A DNA stretch of 47,198 nt, taken from positions 1 through 47,198 of the forward strand of contig JAHBWR010000013.1 in assembly GCA_019636875.1 (NCBI GenBank), in the 5' to 3' direction. How positions within the stretch are numbered: position 1 is the first letter of the stretch; every line of letters begins with the position of its first letter. This document shows, in pieces, positions 27,104-34,993 of the stretch. The stretch comes from Nitrospira sp. Lineage in GTDB: Bacteria; Nitrospirota; Nitrospiria; Nitrospirales; Nitrospiraceae. The translations under genes were made by a program, and so were the position numbers. Under the pieces are notes generated by a model. The model saw nothing but the letters and a program-made list of their open reading frames with translations. It had not been told where the DNA came from and searched no databases.

Positions 27104-27293
27104 CCGTAACCAGCCTCATGACCAAGTCATCACCATTCATGCAGACCGGCGGATTATAGGAAGGCCCGAAAGACCCTGTCAACGAATTGAAGGGGCTCCA
27201 GCTTCCTCTTCCTTGATCCTGGCTAGGGAACGAGGAATTGCCGTGGCCATTCGTGATATGGTCCCAACATTCCAGAACTCGTCGATCTATCTT

Positions 27294-27653
27294 ATGCAAG
27301 TCTGCCCAGCTTGTCAGCGCTCTCAACCGCAGATCAATCGGTTCTGTGTGCAATGTGGTGGGCGCCTCGATGATCGAGCCACCGGCTCGTCCGCGTCACG
27401 CTCTCCTCGGCAAGCTCCGGGGCAACTGAATATCAACGTCCTCTATGGAATGGTCGCTCTGTTGGTTCTTGCCCTCCTGTTTCCCCCATGGGAGACTCCC
27501 CCGGATCAGCAGCCGGAATTTCTAGGCATGTCGTTCATCCTCGCTCCTCCTACGCCGGAGGCGGTCGTCAGCCGTATGCTGCTTACGATCGAGCTCGTCA
27601 CAATCGCGATCGCCGGGATGTACGGTGCGTTTCTCTTCAGGAGCAAGTCCTAA
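27294..27653 (+). CDS. zinc-ribbon membrane protein
   Basis: 119 residues from ATG at 27294. The frame continues upstream over gpsA, but the natural start is just before the zinc ribbon: CPAC (4-7) and CVQCGG (about 18-23). Two membrane helices follow (YGMVALLVLALLF near 50 and IELVTIAIAGMYGAFLF at the end), with PPWETPP between. No Shine-Dalgarno is obvious, so the start is uncertain. Zinc-ribbon plus two helices is a common layout of small proteins of unknown role. Confidence 0.55.
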   Translation: MQVCPACQRSQPQINRFCVQCGGRLDDRATGSSASRSPRQAPGQLNINVLYGMVALLVLALLFPPWETPPDQQPEFLGMSFILAPPTPEAVVSRMLLTIELVTIAIAGMYGAFLFRSKS

Positions 27654-27659
27654 ACCACA

Positions 27660-28460
27660 CTAGTCCAGCGCCAACGTGAGGCACTTCGCAGCCCCACCGG
27701 ATTTGATGAACTCATCGAGGGCGACGGCGTGGGTGGTATAGTCTCGGTCGTCGAGCCAGGCTTGCGTCGACGAACATCTTGCAGGAAGGACAACATGTTT
27801 GCCGATGCAAACGGCATTGCAGGCAAAATTTAGGGCTTCAGCTTCGGGTACAGCAAAACAGAGTTCACTAGGAATACGTTCTGTGATGGCAGCCTGGCCG
27901 TAGGCATCGAATGCGGACGGGAAATATAGTAGCTCACCGCCACTCAGGGGACAGAAACAGGTATCAAGATGGTAGAAGCGATTGTCCACGAGCTCGAGGG
28001 GGATAATCTCTCGGTGAAATCGTTCGCTGAGGATCGGGAAGGCACGGATATCCGATCGTTGCCGATAGCCACCGAACCAGACACCCGGAAAACCTAGGAG
28101 GTCCCCGGCTCCTTCAAAACACAGGCCTCTCTCAATCGTCATGACATCATAGCCGTGCTCACGAAACCATCGTTCAAAATACGCCTCCTCTCGCTGCCGT
28201 TCCGCATACCGGAAGTGGCTAATAACCGCAGTGTGTTCGACAACGACCCCGGCATTGGCTGTGAATACGAGGTCAGGTAACCCTGATACGGGTGTCATCC
28301 GCTCCAGGGAGACATGCAGATCTTGCTCGAACACGGTCATCAGTTCGTGCCACTGTCGCACAGCCTGTTGGCGATCCACTCGATTGCTGAGCCGCATCCA
28401 GGGATTGATCTCGTACTCGATTCCGAAAAAATCAGGAGGACAGACGAGCAGCCGGCTCAT
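27660..28460 (-). CDS. ArgZ-like arginine dihydrolase (guanidine-modifying fold)
   Basis: 266 residues. N-terminal CPPDFFGIEYEINPWM, then PDLVFTANAG (N69), CFEGAGDLL (E116, D120), RFYHLDTCFCPL (H164) and the nucleophile C260 in GGAAKCLTLAL. This set follows the N-terminal domain of cyanobacterial ArgZ/AgrE, which splits arginine to ornithine, CO2 and two ammonia, better than plain dimethylarginine hydrolases; the asparagine in TANAG is the position reported as key for ArgZ. It overlaps the upstream LOR/SDH gene by 4 bp. In cyanobacteria the two are one protein. Activity is inferred. Confidence 0.82.
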   Translation of the reverse strand: MSRLLVCPPDFFGIEYEINPWMRLSNRVDRQQAVRQWHELMTVFEQDLHVSLERMTPVSGLPDLVFTANAGVVVEHTAVISHFRYAERQREEAYFERWFREHGYDVMTIERGLCFEGAGDLLGFPGVWFGGYRQRSDIRAFPILSERFHREIIPLELVDNRFYHLDTCFCPLSGGELLYFPSAFDAYGQAAITERIPSELCFAVPEAEALNFACNAVCIGKHVVLPARCSSTQAWLDDRDYTTHAVALDEFIKSGGAAKCLTLALD

Positions 28461-29701
28461 GTCGTCCTTCCCAAGGCCCGGGCTACTTCTGTGAGAAATG
28501 ACGCGGCATCCATGACGAGACCGACTGCCTGAAAGCTGCCTCGATCGGCCAATTTTGTCGGCACTGATGGGTTCACGTCCACACAGACGGTAGGAACAGT
28601 CGCCGGCAGAAGATTGCCGGTGGCGACTGCGTGCAAAGTCGAGGCGACCAGCAGGGCCAGTCCCACGCGGGGAATCTGAGCCCGCATCGCCTGCTGCGCC
28701 AGGACGGAATCTGTGATCACGCCTGGCAAGGGGCCGTCGTCGCGGATCGTTCCAGCCATCACCACCGGAACCCCTTGCCGGACAGAGGCTGCCATGATGC
28801 CGTGCTTGATCACGCCGGAGGTAACCGCTGCCTCAATGCTCCCGATTGCTCGAATCCGGTTGATGGTTCGTAAGTGGTGCTCGTGGCCGTGCCGAACGGT
28901 GCGCCCGGCAGTGAGCCCATATCCGAGGGATGTCCCATAGAGATCGGCTTCCATGTCATGGGCGGCCAGGGCGTTGCCGCAGAACAGCATATTGATAAAG
29001 CCTTGCTCGATCAGCCACGTGAGTGCCTCTCGACCACCAGCATGGATGATGGCTGGTCCTCCAGCGAGCAGCACCTTGGACTGAGGACGGCCTTGCCGCT
29101 GTTGTGCTCGGAGATGACGCATTCGTGTAGCGATGTCGGCGATGACATGACCATGGGGCCGTTCTGCGGATACCTGCGATTCCATGAAGCCGAAGACGTC
29201 TCGCTCTTGGGGACGCTGTAAGGGAACGACACGCACCCCGTCTCGGCCGATCACGATGTGATTACCTTTCCTGACCTCACCCATTGGGATCGCATGGGCA
29301 GCTGATTGCCGTGCATCCACTCGAACGGCCAAATCCATTTCAATCCCCTCCACGTCGATCCATTGTTCCTTGAGACGGATTTGGGTCGGGAGATGTGTCG
29401 TTGCGTAGAAGTCGTCGGGTAACACGCCATCGTTCGGTGCAATACCGATGTGGCAGTCGGCCTCATCTTCGACTGAGGCGCCGTGCGGTTGAATCGCTTT
29501 GAGAATGTCGTCTAAGAGCGCCTTCGAGGTCGCTCGGATCACGATGCGAGCACGAGAGGGTTCTTCTCGTGTCTTGCCGATCTGCACATCCTCAAGGTCG
29601 AAGGTTCCCCCCATCATGAGGATGAGATCTAACACCTTGGGCAATAGGAGTGAGTCTATGATGTGACCCTGTAGGACAACACATTCCTGATGGTGATTCA
29701 T
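28457..29701 (-). CDS. LOR/SDH-domain protein, putative ornithine cyclodeaminase (AgrE C-terminal type)
   Basis: 414 residues of the TIGR00300 family, known as the C-terminal part of cyanobacterial AgrE and as stand-alone archaeal ornithine cyclodeaminase. The N-terminal domain (about 1-100) has LQGHIIDSLLLPKVLDLI and GGTFDLEDVQIGKT; the C-terminal half is a Rossmann-like domain with VLLAGGPAIIHAGG, FINMLFCGNALAAHDME and GHEHHLRTINRIRAIGS. It would turn ornithine into proline plus ammonia using NAD. It shares an ATGA overlap with the arginine dihydrolase gene. The same fold occurs in saccharopine dehydrogenase-like enzymes, so lysine chemistry is a lesser possibility. Confidence 0.83.
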   Translation of the reverse strand: MNHHQECVVLQGHIIDSLLLPKVLDLILMMGGTFDLEDVQIGKTREEPSRARIVIRATSKALLDDILKAIQPHGASVEDEADCHIGIAPNDGVLPDDFYATTHLPTQIRLKEQWIDVEGIEMDLAVRVDARQSAAHAIPMGEVRKGNHIVIGRDGVRVVPLQRPQERDVFGFMESQVSAERPHGHVIADIATRMRHLRAQQRQGRPQSKVLLAGGPAIIHAGGREALTWLIEQGFINMLFCGNALAAHDMEADLYGTSLGYGLTAGRTVRHGHEHHLRTINRIRAIGSIEAAVTSGVIKHGIMAASVRQGVPVVMAGTIRDDGPLPGVITDSVLAQQAMRAQIPRVGLALLVASTLHAVATGNLLPATVPTVCVDVNPSVPTKLADRGSFQAVGLVMDAASFLTEVARALGRTT

Positions 29702-29771
29702 AGCGGACTCACTTGCTGTGAGTCTATTGTACCACCAGGCTTACATAGCTGAAGAACGGCAAGCGAGAAAG

Positions 29772-30818
29772 CTACTGATCAACAGGTGGTGCTTTCATCA
29801 GTTCCCTGAGCACGCTCGTCGCATAGGCACCGGGGGGCAGGTTGAAGGAGAGAGTGAGCACATCGGCGGACAGTGACCATTCCAGCTCATTGAGGGGAAC
29901 GCGAAACGCCCGGCGCTCGCCGCGGAATCCACAGGTCTTTGCAGCAGCGACGAGTGCCTCCTTGGTCGTGCCTGCCTCGGCGATCACGGCTTCTTCGATT
30001 TGTCCGGGTTCGCCACTTGCCCAGGACACACGTGAACCAAAAAGGATTCCCGTTGGGCTAATCTCGAATCGATCAGCGCGTGGCTGCTCCACTTCGGCAT
30101 CCTCTACAAGGAAGCAAGCGCCATTCGCATGTTTCATGGCCCAGTCGCCGACGAAGAGCCGGTCGATCTCATCGATTCGCTTCGCCAGCATCCGATTGAA
30201 TAGGAACGACTGGTAGGCGTTGAGGTACCAGACCCGCTGGGCTCGATTCATCCTCTCCCGTCGCCGCGCATCAGTGAGCAGTGCGGCACCGATTTCGTAG
30301 TTGTCGCCCTTCTTCCCTTGCCGTTGAGGACCGAAGTAGTTAGGCACACCACATGCCTGGAGTATTTGGAGAACGGTCGGCACGGATTCAGCTGCGTGAT
30401 CAGCCACGTTGCGGATGATCAAACGGAAGCGGTTGCCGGCGTGGTGGCCGGTACGGAGACGGTTGCGATGGCGTCCAAGGATTTGGAGCTCCAGGATTTT
30501 GTCGTCGATCTTGACCCCTGCCAGTCGATCCGATGGGATGCCTTGTAACGATACCATCTGCGTGGTGACGGCTCGTGCATCTTTGAGCCCGGCAACTCCG
30601 ATGGCCTGCGTCTTGATGCCTAATGATGAGGAAAGGTGGCGCACAAGATCCGGCGTAGAAAGGCCTCGTTTGGTGATCTTGACGTACAGATGTTCTCCTT
30701 CGCCGCAGGGAAGGTAGAGTGGCCGTTCTTCGACTTGAAAGTCTTCTGGCGTGGTGCGGAGCTGTCCGCCGATCCCAGGGATCTCGCTGGTGAGGAACGG
30801 GTCGATTGATCGTGTCAC
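29772..30818 (-). CDS. truD: tRNA pseudouridine(13) synthase
   Basis: 348 residues. The catalytic aspartate is D80 in GVAGLKDARAVTTQ, the same number as in E. coli TruD. Other family marks are DFQVEERPLY, HRNRLRTGHHAGNRF, GVPNYFGPQRQG and NAYQSFLFNRML. It makes pseudouridine at position 13 of tRNA-Glu. It stands alone, 70 bp downstream of the start of the LOR/SDH gene on the same strand. No motif is missing. Confidence 0.95.
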   Translation of the reverse strand: MTRSIDPFLTSEIPGIGGQLRTTPEDFQVEERPLYLPCGEGEHLYVKITKRGLSTPDLVRHLSSSLGIKTQAIGVAGLKDARAVTTQMVSLQGIPSDRLAGVKIDDKILELQILGRHRNRLRTGHHAGNRFRLIIRNVADHAAESVPTVLQILQACGVPNYFGPQRQGKKGDNYEIGAALLTDARRRERMNRAQRVWYLNAYQSFLFNRMLAKRIDEIDRLFVGDWAMKHANGACFLVEDAEVEQPRADRFEISPTGILFGSRVSWASGEPGQIEEAVIAEAGTTKEALVAAAKTCGFRGERRAFRVPLNELEWSLSADVLTLSFNLPPGAYATSVLRELMKAPPVDQ

Positions 30819-30888
30819 AGGCGTGGCCTTGTTAGAGTTACGGCGATTGGGCGAAATGCGTTGTCAAATCTGATGAAAAACGACCCCA

Positions 30889-30897
30889 TGCTATACT
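30889..30897 (+). promoter_or_regulatory. extended -10 promoter element
   Basis: TGCTATACT is an extended -10 (TG-N-TATACT) about 45 bp before the metallophosphoesterase ATG. A proper -35 is not visible at the usual distance; TTGTCA at 30861 is too far. Confidence 0.4.
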
Positions 30898-30942
30898 TTT
30901 TCAGTCCTTCTCAACAGAACTAGTCCAAGCGCAGGTTGTGGA

Positions 30943-31776
30943 ATGAGCATAGAGCAGAGGGTGTCATGGCCTGACCATTTTCGATCATTCGTCGGCTATT
31001 GTTTGAGTGAGCCCCTTTATCGAGTGTTCAGCCTTGCACCACATTGGGAATGGGGCCTGTCCAATCATGAGGTCTCGGTCATAACTCACAGTCATCCCAT
31101 TCTCGTCGGTCGTCGTGCCGTCCATCTCACCGATCTCCATCTTGACCGATATCACTCGAGGCATGATGGTATTGTCGACACCGTGAACGAGCTTCAACCT
31201 GATTGGATTTTCATTACCGGAGATCTGCTCAACGTCCCGGAAGGCCTGCCCCATCTCTTTCGCTTTCTCGAACGCCTGCGCACCATCGCGCCGGTGTATA
31301 TAACGTTAGGCAATCACGACCATTACAGCGGCGTGCCGCTAGCAGAGTATGCCGAACTGGCTGATCGGCACAAGATTACTCTCCTGGTGAATCAAAGTGC
31401 CATTATCTCGACGGGGAAAGGAGAGCTAGTGATTACCGGTGTCGATGACCCCTCGCTCCATCGAGCCGATCTTGGGTGTATCCCGGCTCGTGCGGATCAT
31501 CGGTTTACGCTGCTGCTGGCCCATGCGCCGAACATCTTGGATCTCGTCGAACCGCACCATGCCATTGATCTGATTCTCTGCGGGCACAGTCACGGTGGGC
31601 AGTGGAGGATCCCAGGCATTCCCACCTTCTGGCTCCCTCCTGGATGCAACGGCCGTATCGCAGGCTGGCACGAATCCGGCCCGCACAGACTGTACGTCAA
31701 CCGTGGCCTGGGCTGGTCGTTCCTGCCGTTTCGCCTTAATTGTCGCCCAGAGATCGCCGTGATTGAGTGGGTGTAG
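30943..31776 (+). CDS. metallophosphoesterase (YkuE/LpxG-like)
   Basis: 277 residues of the calcineurin-like family. Metal-binding motifs in order: HLTDLHLD (about 62-69), FITGDLL, TLGNHDHYSG, LLLAHAPNI and LCGHSHGGQWRIPG, the complete set for a two-metal phosphodiesterase. The N-terminus has an aromatic, weakly hydrophobic region rather than a clear signal peptide. Relatives (YkuE, LpxG/LpxI-type) act near the membrane on phospholipid or UDP-diacylglucosamine; the substrate here cannot be told. Confidence 0.9.
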   Translation: MSIEQRVSWPDHFRSFVGYCLSEPLYRVFSLAPHWEWGLSNHEVSVITHSHPILVGRRAVHLTDLHLDRYHSRHDGIVDTVNELQPDWIFITGDLLNVPEGLPHLFRFLERLRTIAPVYITLGNHDHYSGVPLAEYAELADRHKITLLVNQSAIISTGKGELVITGVDDPSLHRADLGCIPARADHRFTLLLAHAPNILDLVEPHHAIDLILCGHSHGGQWRIPGIPTFWLPPGCNGRIAGWHESGPHRLYVNRGLGWSFLPFRLNCRPEIAVIEWV

Positions 31777-31787
31777 GAATAGAGCGA

Positions 31788-31802
31788 GACACAAGCTGTG
31801 TC
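31788..31802. terminator. hairpin between convergent genes
   Basis: GACACA and TGTGTC pair over 6 bp around AGC in the 30-base gap between the metallophosphoesterase and the HEAT gene. It could end transcription from either side; there is no T-run, so the evidence is modest. Confidence 0.3.
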
Positions 31803-31806
31803 GCTG

Positions 31807-32448
31807 TCACGCTCGCATCCTCTCCAGCGCTTCTCGTGCCCGGCTTCGGACGGTTTGGTCCCAGTCATGCTCCATGACAGTCTTCAGCCGATCCCGTGCC
31901 TCGGTTGCCCGTAAGCGTCCCAATCCTAATGCTGCGCAGGAGCGTACATAGGCATGGTCGTCCTCAAGGGCCTTGAGCAACAGCGGCACCACTGACAGAT
32001 CTTGCAACGCACCCAAGTGACTGGCGGCCATTCCCCTGATCCGATGTTGCTTGTCGTCCAGGGCTCGCTGCAAGGTTGTCGTAAACAGTTCCTTCAAGTC
32101 GGGAACGGCCGAATTCAATCCATCAACTCGGTAGTCATTGTTCTCCAGCAGGGCAAAGGCCAGATCCAGCCTCTTCTCCTGGACGGTGGCTCGTTCGAAC
32201 AATGCCAGAAGGCGGGTTCGTTCTTGCGATTTGGCCCGGCGGTGACGAAGAGCATTGATCGGAATCCACAACAGCAGGGCCATCACAGAGCCAATCAGCG
32301 TCATCGGCACGGCTTGATCGACGATATAGTCTTGGGCCTCGATCGACAGTCGTTTCCAGATCCACACTCCGGCCACAATGAGGACTACCAGAACGATCAG
32401 CCAAGCGGGGTTGATCTCACCCTGTTCGTTTTGGATCTGTTTCTTCAT
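31807..32448 (-). CDS. membrane-anchored HEAT-repeat protein
   Basis: 213 residues. Two membrane helices at about 15-31 (AWLIVLVVLIVAGVWIW) and 48-66 (MTLIGSVMALLLWIPINAL) are followed by a basic stretch and a cytoplasmic domain with HEAT/PBS repeats: RIRGMAASHLGALQDLSVVP, LLLKALEDDHAYVRSCAALG and LGRLRATEARDRLKTVMEHD. The repeats are protein-binding and the protein likely docks a partner at the inner membrane. No partner is evident in the neighbourhood. Confidence 0.75.
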   Translation of the reverse strand: MKKQIQNEQGEINPAWLIVLVVLIVAGVWIWKRLSIEAQDYIVDQAVPMTLIGSVMALLLWIPINALRHRRAKSQERTRLLALFERATVQEKRLDLAFALLENNDYRVDGLNSAVPDLKELFTTTLQRALDDKQHRIRGMAASHLGALQDLSVVPLLLKALEDDHAYVRSCAALGLGRLRATEARDRLKTVMEHDWDQTVRSRAREALERMRA

Positions 32449-32552
32449 GGAATTGTGATCTTACGAATGTGATGAAGGAGTCGTCAATCAATCAGCGCGG
32501 CTGCGTCCAGCCTATCCCTATGCCAGACTAAGTTCCATGCATCTGTGCGTAA

Positions 32553-32582
32553 TTGACTTGCGACTGCTGCCGTATCCATACT
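32553..32582 (+). promoter_or_regulatory. possible promoter of the USP-UbiB fusion gene
   Basis: TTGACT (32553-32558) and CATACT (32577-32582) are separated by 18 bases and lie about 40 bp before the ATG at 32622. Confidence 0.45.
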
Positions 32583-32621
32583 TAAACTCTGATTGTCGGT
32601 GGAGGGAGATTCGTAAAGATC

Positions 32622-34706
32622 ATGAGCGATCATCCTCAGAGCAGCACGATACGACGTGTCATGGTAGGTACCGATCGTTCTAAGACAGCGGATCAGGCTG
32701 TTCTCTGGGCCAGTCAATTTGCTGAACGATACGGTGCAGAGCTGCACGTGGTGCAGGTCATCCTGCCGCAACATCCGTCCACCACAGAGTTCGGTGCGGC
32801 CGAACAAACACAGGCTGCTGCTGCCAACGGCGAACTGGCAAATTTCGTCAGGCGGATCGCCGGAGAGCGGGGACATTCCGTCGTTGTCATTGATAGTGAT
32901 CCGGCGTCTGCAATCCTGAGCGCTGCTGAACGAGAGGCAGTTGATACGCTGGTGGTCGGGAATTCAGGGATGGCCGGCAGAAAGCAATTCTTACTCGGTA
33001 ATGTGCCCAACCGCATCAGTCACAATTCCCGCTGCACCGTCGTGATTGTGAATACCCAGTCGGAGGCATGTGAAGTTAGTTCAGAGACCGTACGCGTATT
33101 CAAACCACAAGTCGAACCTCCAGTTACTGAACCACATTTGGGAGCACGAGCCGTGCAAATTGCCACCGTGATGGCGAAGCATGGTCTGAAAGAACTGTTC
33201 GGCCAACCAGAGACATCGGATCTTTCCATTCGGCGCCAGCAGGCCCAGCGCCTACGGGCGGCCTTGGAGGAGCTGGGTCCGACCTTCTCGAAGCTCGGAC
33301 AGGTGTTGTCGACCCGTCCTGATCTGCTTCCTGTGGAATACATCCAAGAACTCGCGATGTTGCAGAGTCACGTCCCGCCTATGCCAGAGAGCGAAGTCGT
33401 TCGTGTTGCTGAGCAAGAATTGGGAGTGCCATGGGAGGACGTATTTGAGTCGATTGACCCCAAACCACTCGCTGCCGGGACCATTGCGCAAGTCCACCGG
33501 GCTACGCTCGAAACCGGTGACCGAGTGGTCATCAAAGTTCAACGACCCACGGCGCGAGCCGAAATCGAACAAGACCTTGGCCTGCTCGAAATATTCGCGC
33601 AGAAAGTCGGGCAACGTCCCGTTCTCAATCAAGTGGTGAATATGGAGGCGGTGTTTACGCATCTCTCCACGTCGCTCCACCGAGAGCTGGACTTTCATCA
33701 AGAAATCGAAAACATCGGCCTGATGCACACGGTCCTCGCGGACTATGACCATCTCGCCGTACCCACCGTGCACCACAAGCTGTCGACATCACGACTGTTG
33801 GTGATGGAGGAGATCCAAGGTGTTCCGATCACACGGGCCTCGGAGGGCCCGCAGCGTATCGAAGCCGCCCGCCAGCTCCTGGAAAGTTACTACAAACAGA
33901 TCATGGTCGACGGTCTCTTCCATGCCGATCCCCACCCGGGCAATCTTATGTGGTGGAAGGACCGCATCTACATTCTCGATTTCGGGATGGTCGGCGCCGT
34001 CGATGCCGACTTACGTGAACATCTCTTGCTGTTGTTGATGGCCCTGTGGAAGGAGGACGTGGATTTTCTTAGTGATGTCACGCTGATGATGACAGGTTCT
34101 GTCGATCGCAGCGATCTGGACGTGCCTCGGTTTAAAAGTGAGATCGGGGAAGTCATGGCGAAATACCGCAAGGCGGCGCTGGCCGAGATGCAGATCGGGC
34201 CGCTCCTCCAAGAAATGAGCGCGATCGGGTTCCGGCACGGTGTTCCATTGCCGGCATCGTTGACGCTGGCAACCAAGGCGCTTGCACAAGTACAACTGGC
34301 AACGGCGGATCTAGATCCCAAACTCGATCCCTATGAAGTGGCGGGTAAGTTCTTGATGCGCTTGACGGTCAAGCGCATGGGTGCTGCACTCGATCCTAAG
34401 ACGTTGGTGTATCAGTCACAGAAGTTGAAGGTACGAGCCGAACGGGTGGTCGAGGCCATCGAGCACCTGATCGGCGCTCGACCGGGTCAAAAACTTGTCG
34501 TCAATTTTCGGGCCAATTCACTTGAGGAGATCGTACGTCGTACAGGACGGCGTCTGACGTTGGGGCTGACCGCTGCGGCAAGTATTCTTGCCAGCGGGCT
34601 CACAGCCACGTCGGCAACTGTCGCAGACTGGATACCGGTCACATTCGGCTTCGTTGCCGCTCTCCTAACCGTTGGGTTAGTTCTTGACCTGATACGCGGG
34701 CGATGA
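32622..34706 (+). CDS. universal stress protein fused to UbiB/ABC1-type atypical kinase
   Basis: 694 residues. An N-terminal UspA domain (about 10-145) ends in the ATP-binding pattern GNSG, nine residues, then GN (G113, G116, G126). An ABC1/AarF/UbiB kinase (about 175-600) carries KLGQ (224-227), the alanine-rich loop as AAGTIAQVH (284-292), lysine K305, HADPHPGN (434-441) and DFG (453-455). Two C-terminal membrane helices (about 635-690) anchor it. UbiB-type proteins support quinone lipid synthesis or handling. UbiB proteins normally lack a Usp domain; here it is in one frame with no frameshift. Two adenine-nucleotide sites may couple stress sensing to quinone metabolism (inference). Confidence 0.9.
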   Translation: MSDHPQSSTIRRVMVGTDRSKTADQAVLWASQFAERYGAELHVVQVILPQHPSTTEFGAAEQTQAAAANGELANFVRRIAGERGHSVVVIDSDPASAILSAAEREAVDTLVVGNSGMAGRKQFLLGNVPNRISHNSRCTVVIVNTQSEACEVSSETVRVFKPQVEPPVTEPHLGARAVQIATVMAKHGLKELFGQPETSDLSIRRQQAQRLRAALEELGPTFSKLGQVLSTRPDLLPVEYIQELAMLQSHVPPMPESEVVRVAEQELGVPWEDVFESIDPKPLAAGTIAQVHRATLETGDRVVIKVQRPTARAEIEQDLGLLEIFAQKVGQRPVLNQVVNMEAVFTHLSTSLHRELDFHQEIENIGLMHTVLADYDHLAVPTVHHKLSTSRLLVMEEIQGVPITRASEGPQRIEAARQLLESYYKQIMVDGLFHADPHPGNLMWWKDRIYILDFGMVGAVDADLREHLLLLLMALWKEDVDFLSDVTLMMTGSVDRSDLDVPRFKSEIGEVMAKYRKAALAEMQIGPLLQEMSAIGFRHGVPLPASLTLATKALAQVQLATADLDPKLDPYEVAGKFLMRLTVKRMGAALDPKTLVYQSQKLKVRAERVVEAIEHLIGARPGQKLVVNFRANSLEEIVRRTGRRLTLGLTAAASILASGLTATSATVADWIPVTFGFVAALLTVGLVLDLIRGR

Positions 34707-34742
34707 AGGCGAGTTGCTTTATGAGCCAGTGGTTGGTGAATG

Positions 34743-34976
34743 TCAAAGTTTCGCTCCGTCGTTCTTGATCGAACGGAGAATCACTCTCTCAAGCAGATAC
34801 GCGATCACCAACATCCCGAGAGAGATGAGCCAATGCTCTAACCGTCGTATAAGAGGACGAGAGGCGGACTTTGTCAAATTACGTGGCATAGGAAGATTAT
34901 CAATGACGACCTTGCCGTCTGCAATAGGGAATTGATCTATCTCGTGTGCTTCCTTGATCCGCGGATAACTCTTCAC
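34743..34976 (-). CDS. small single-helix membrane protein (tentative)
   Basis: 77 residues with a GTG start at 34976 and no strong ribosome site. A soluble N-terminus is followed by one clear membrane helix (LEHWLISLGMLVIAYLL) and a positive C-terminus. It fills the gap between the USP-UbiB gene and the cyclase gene on the other strand. Reality is uncertain; the alternative is a non-coding gap with a hairpin (CTCCGT..ACGGAG around 34754-34778) ending the upstream gene. Confidence 0.35.
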   Translation of the reverse strand: MKSYPRIKEAHEIDQFPIADGKVVIDNLPMPRNLTKSASRPLIRRLEHWLISLGMLVIAYLLERVILRSIKNDGAKL

Positions 34977-34993
34977 TATGGAGCCTGTTGATC

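Noticed and set aside
27039..27293. Upstream part of the frame of the zinc-ribbon membrane protein
   Set aside because: It is antisense to gpsA at its beginning and has no family features; the protein likely starts at 27294.
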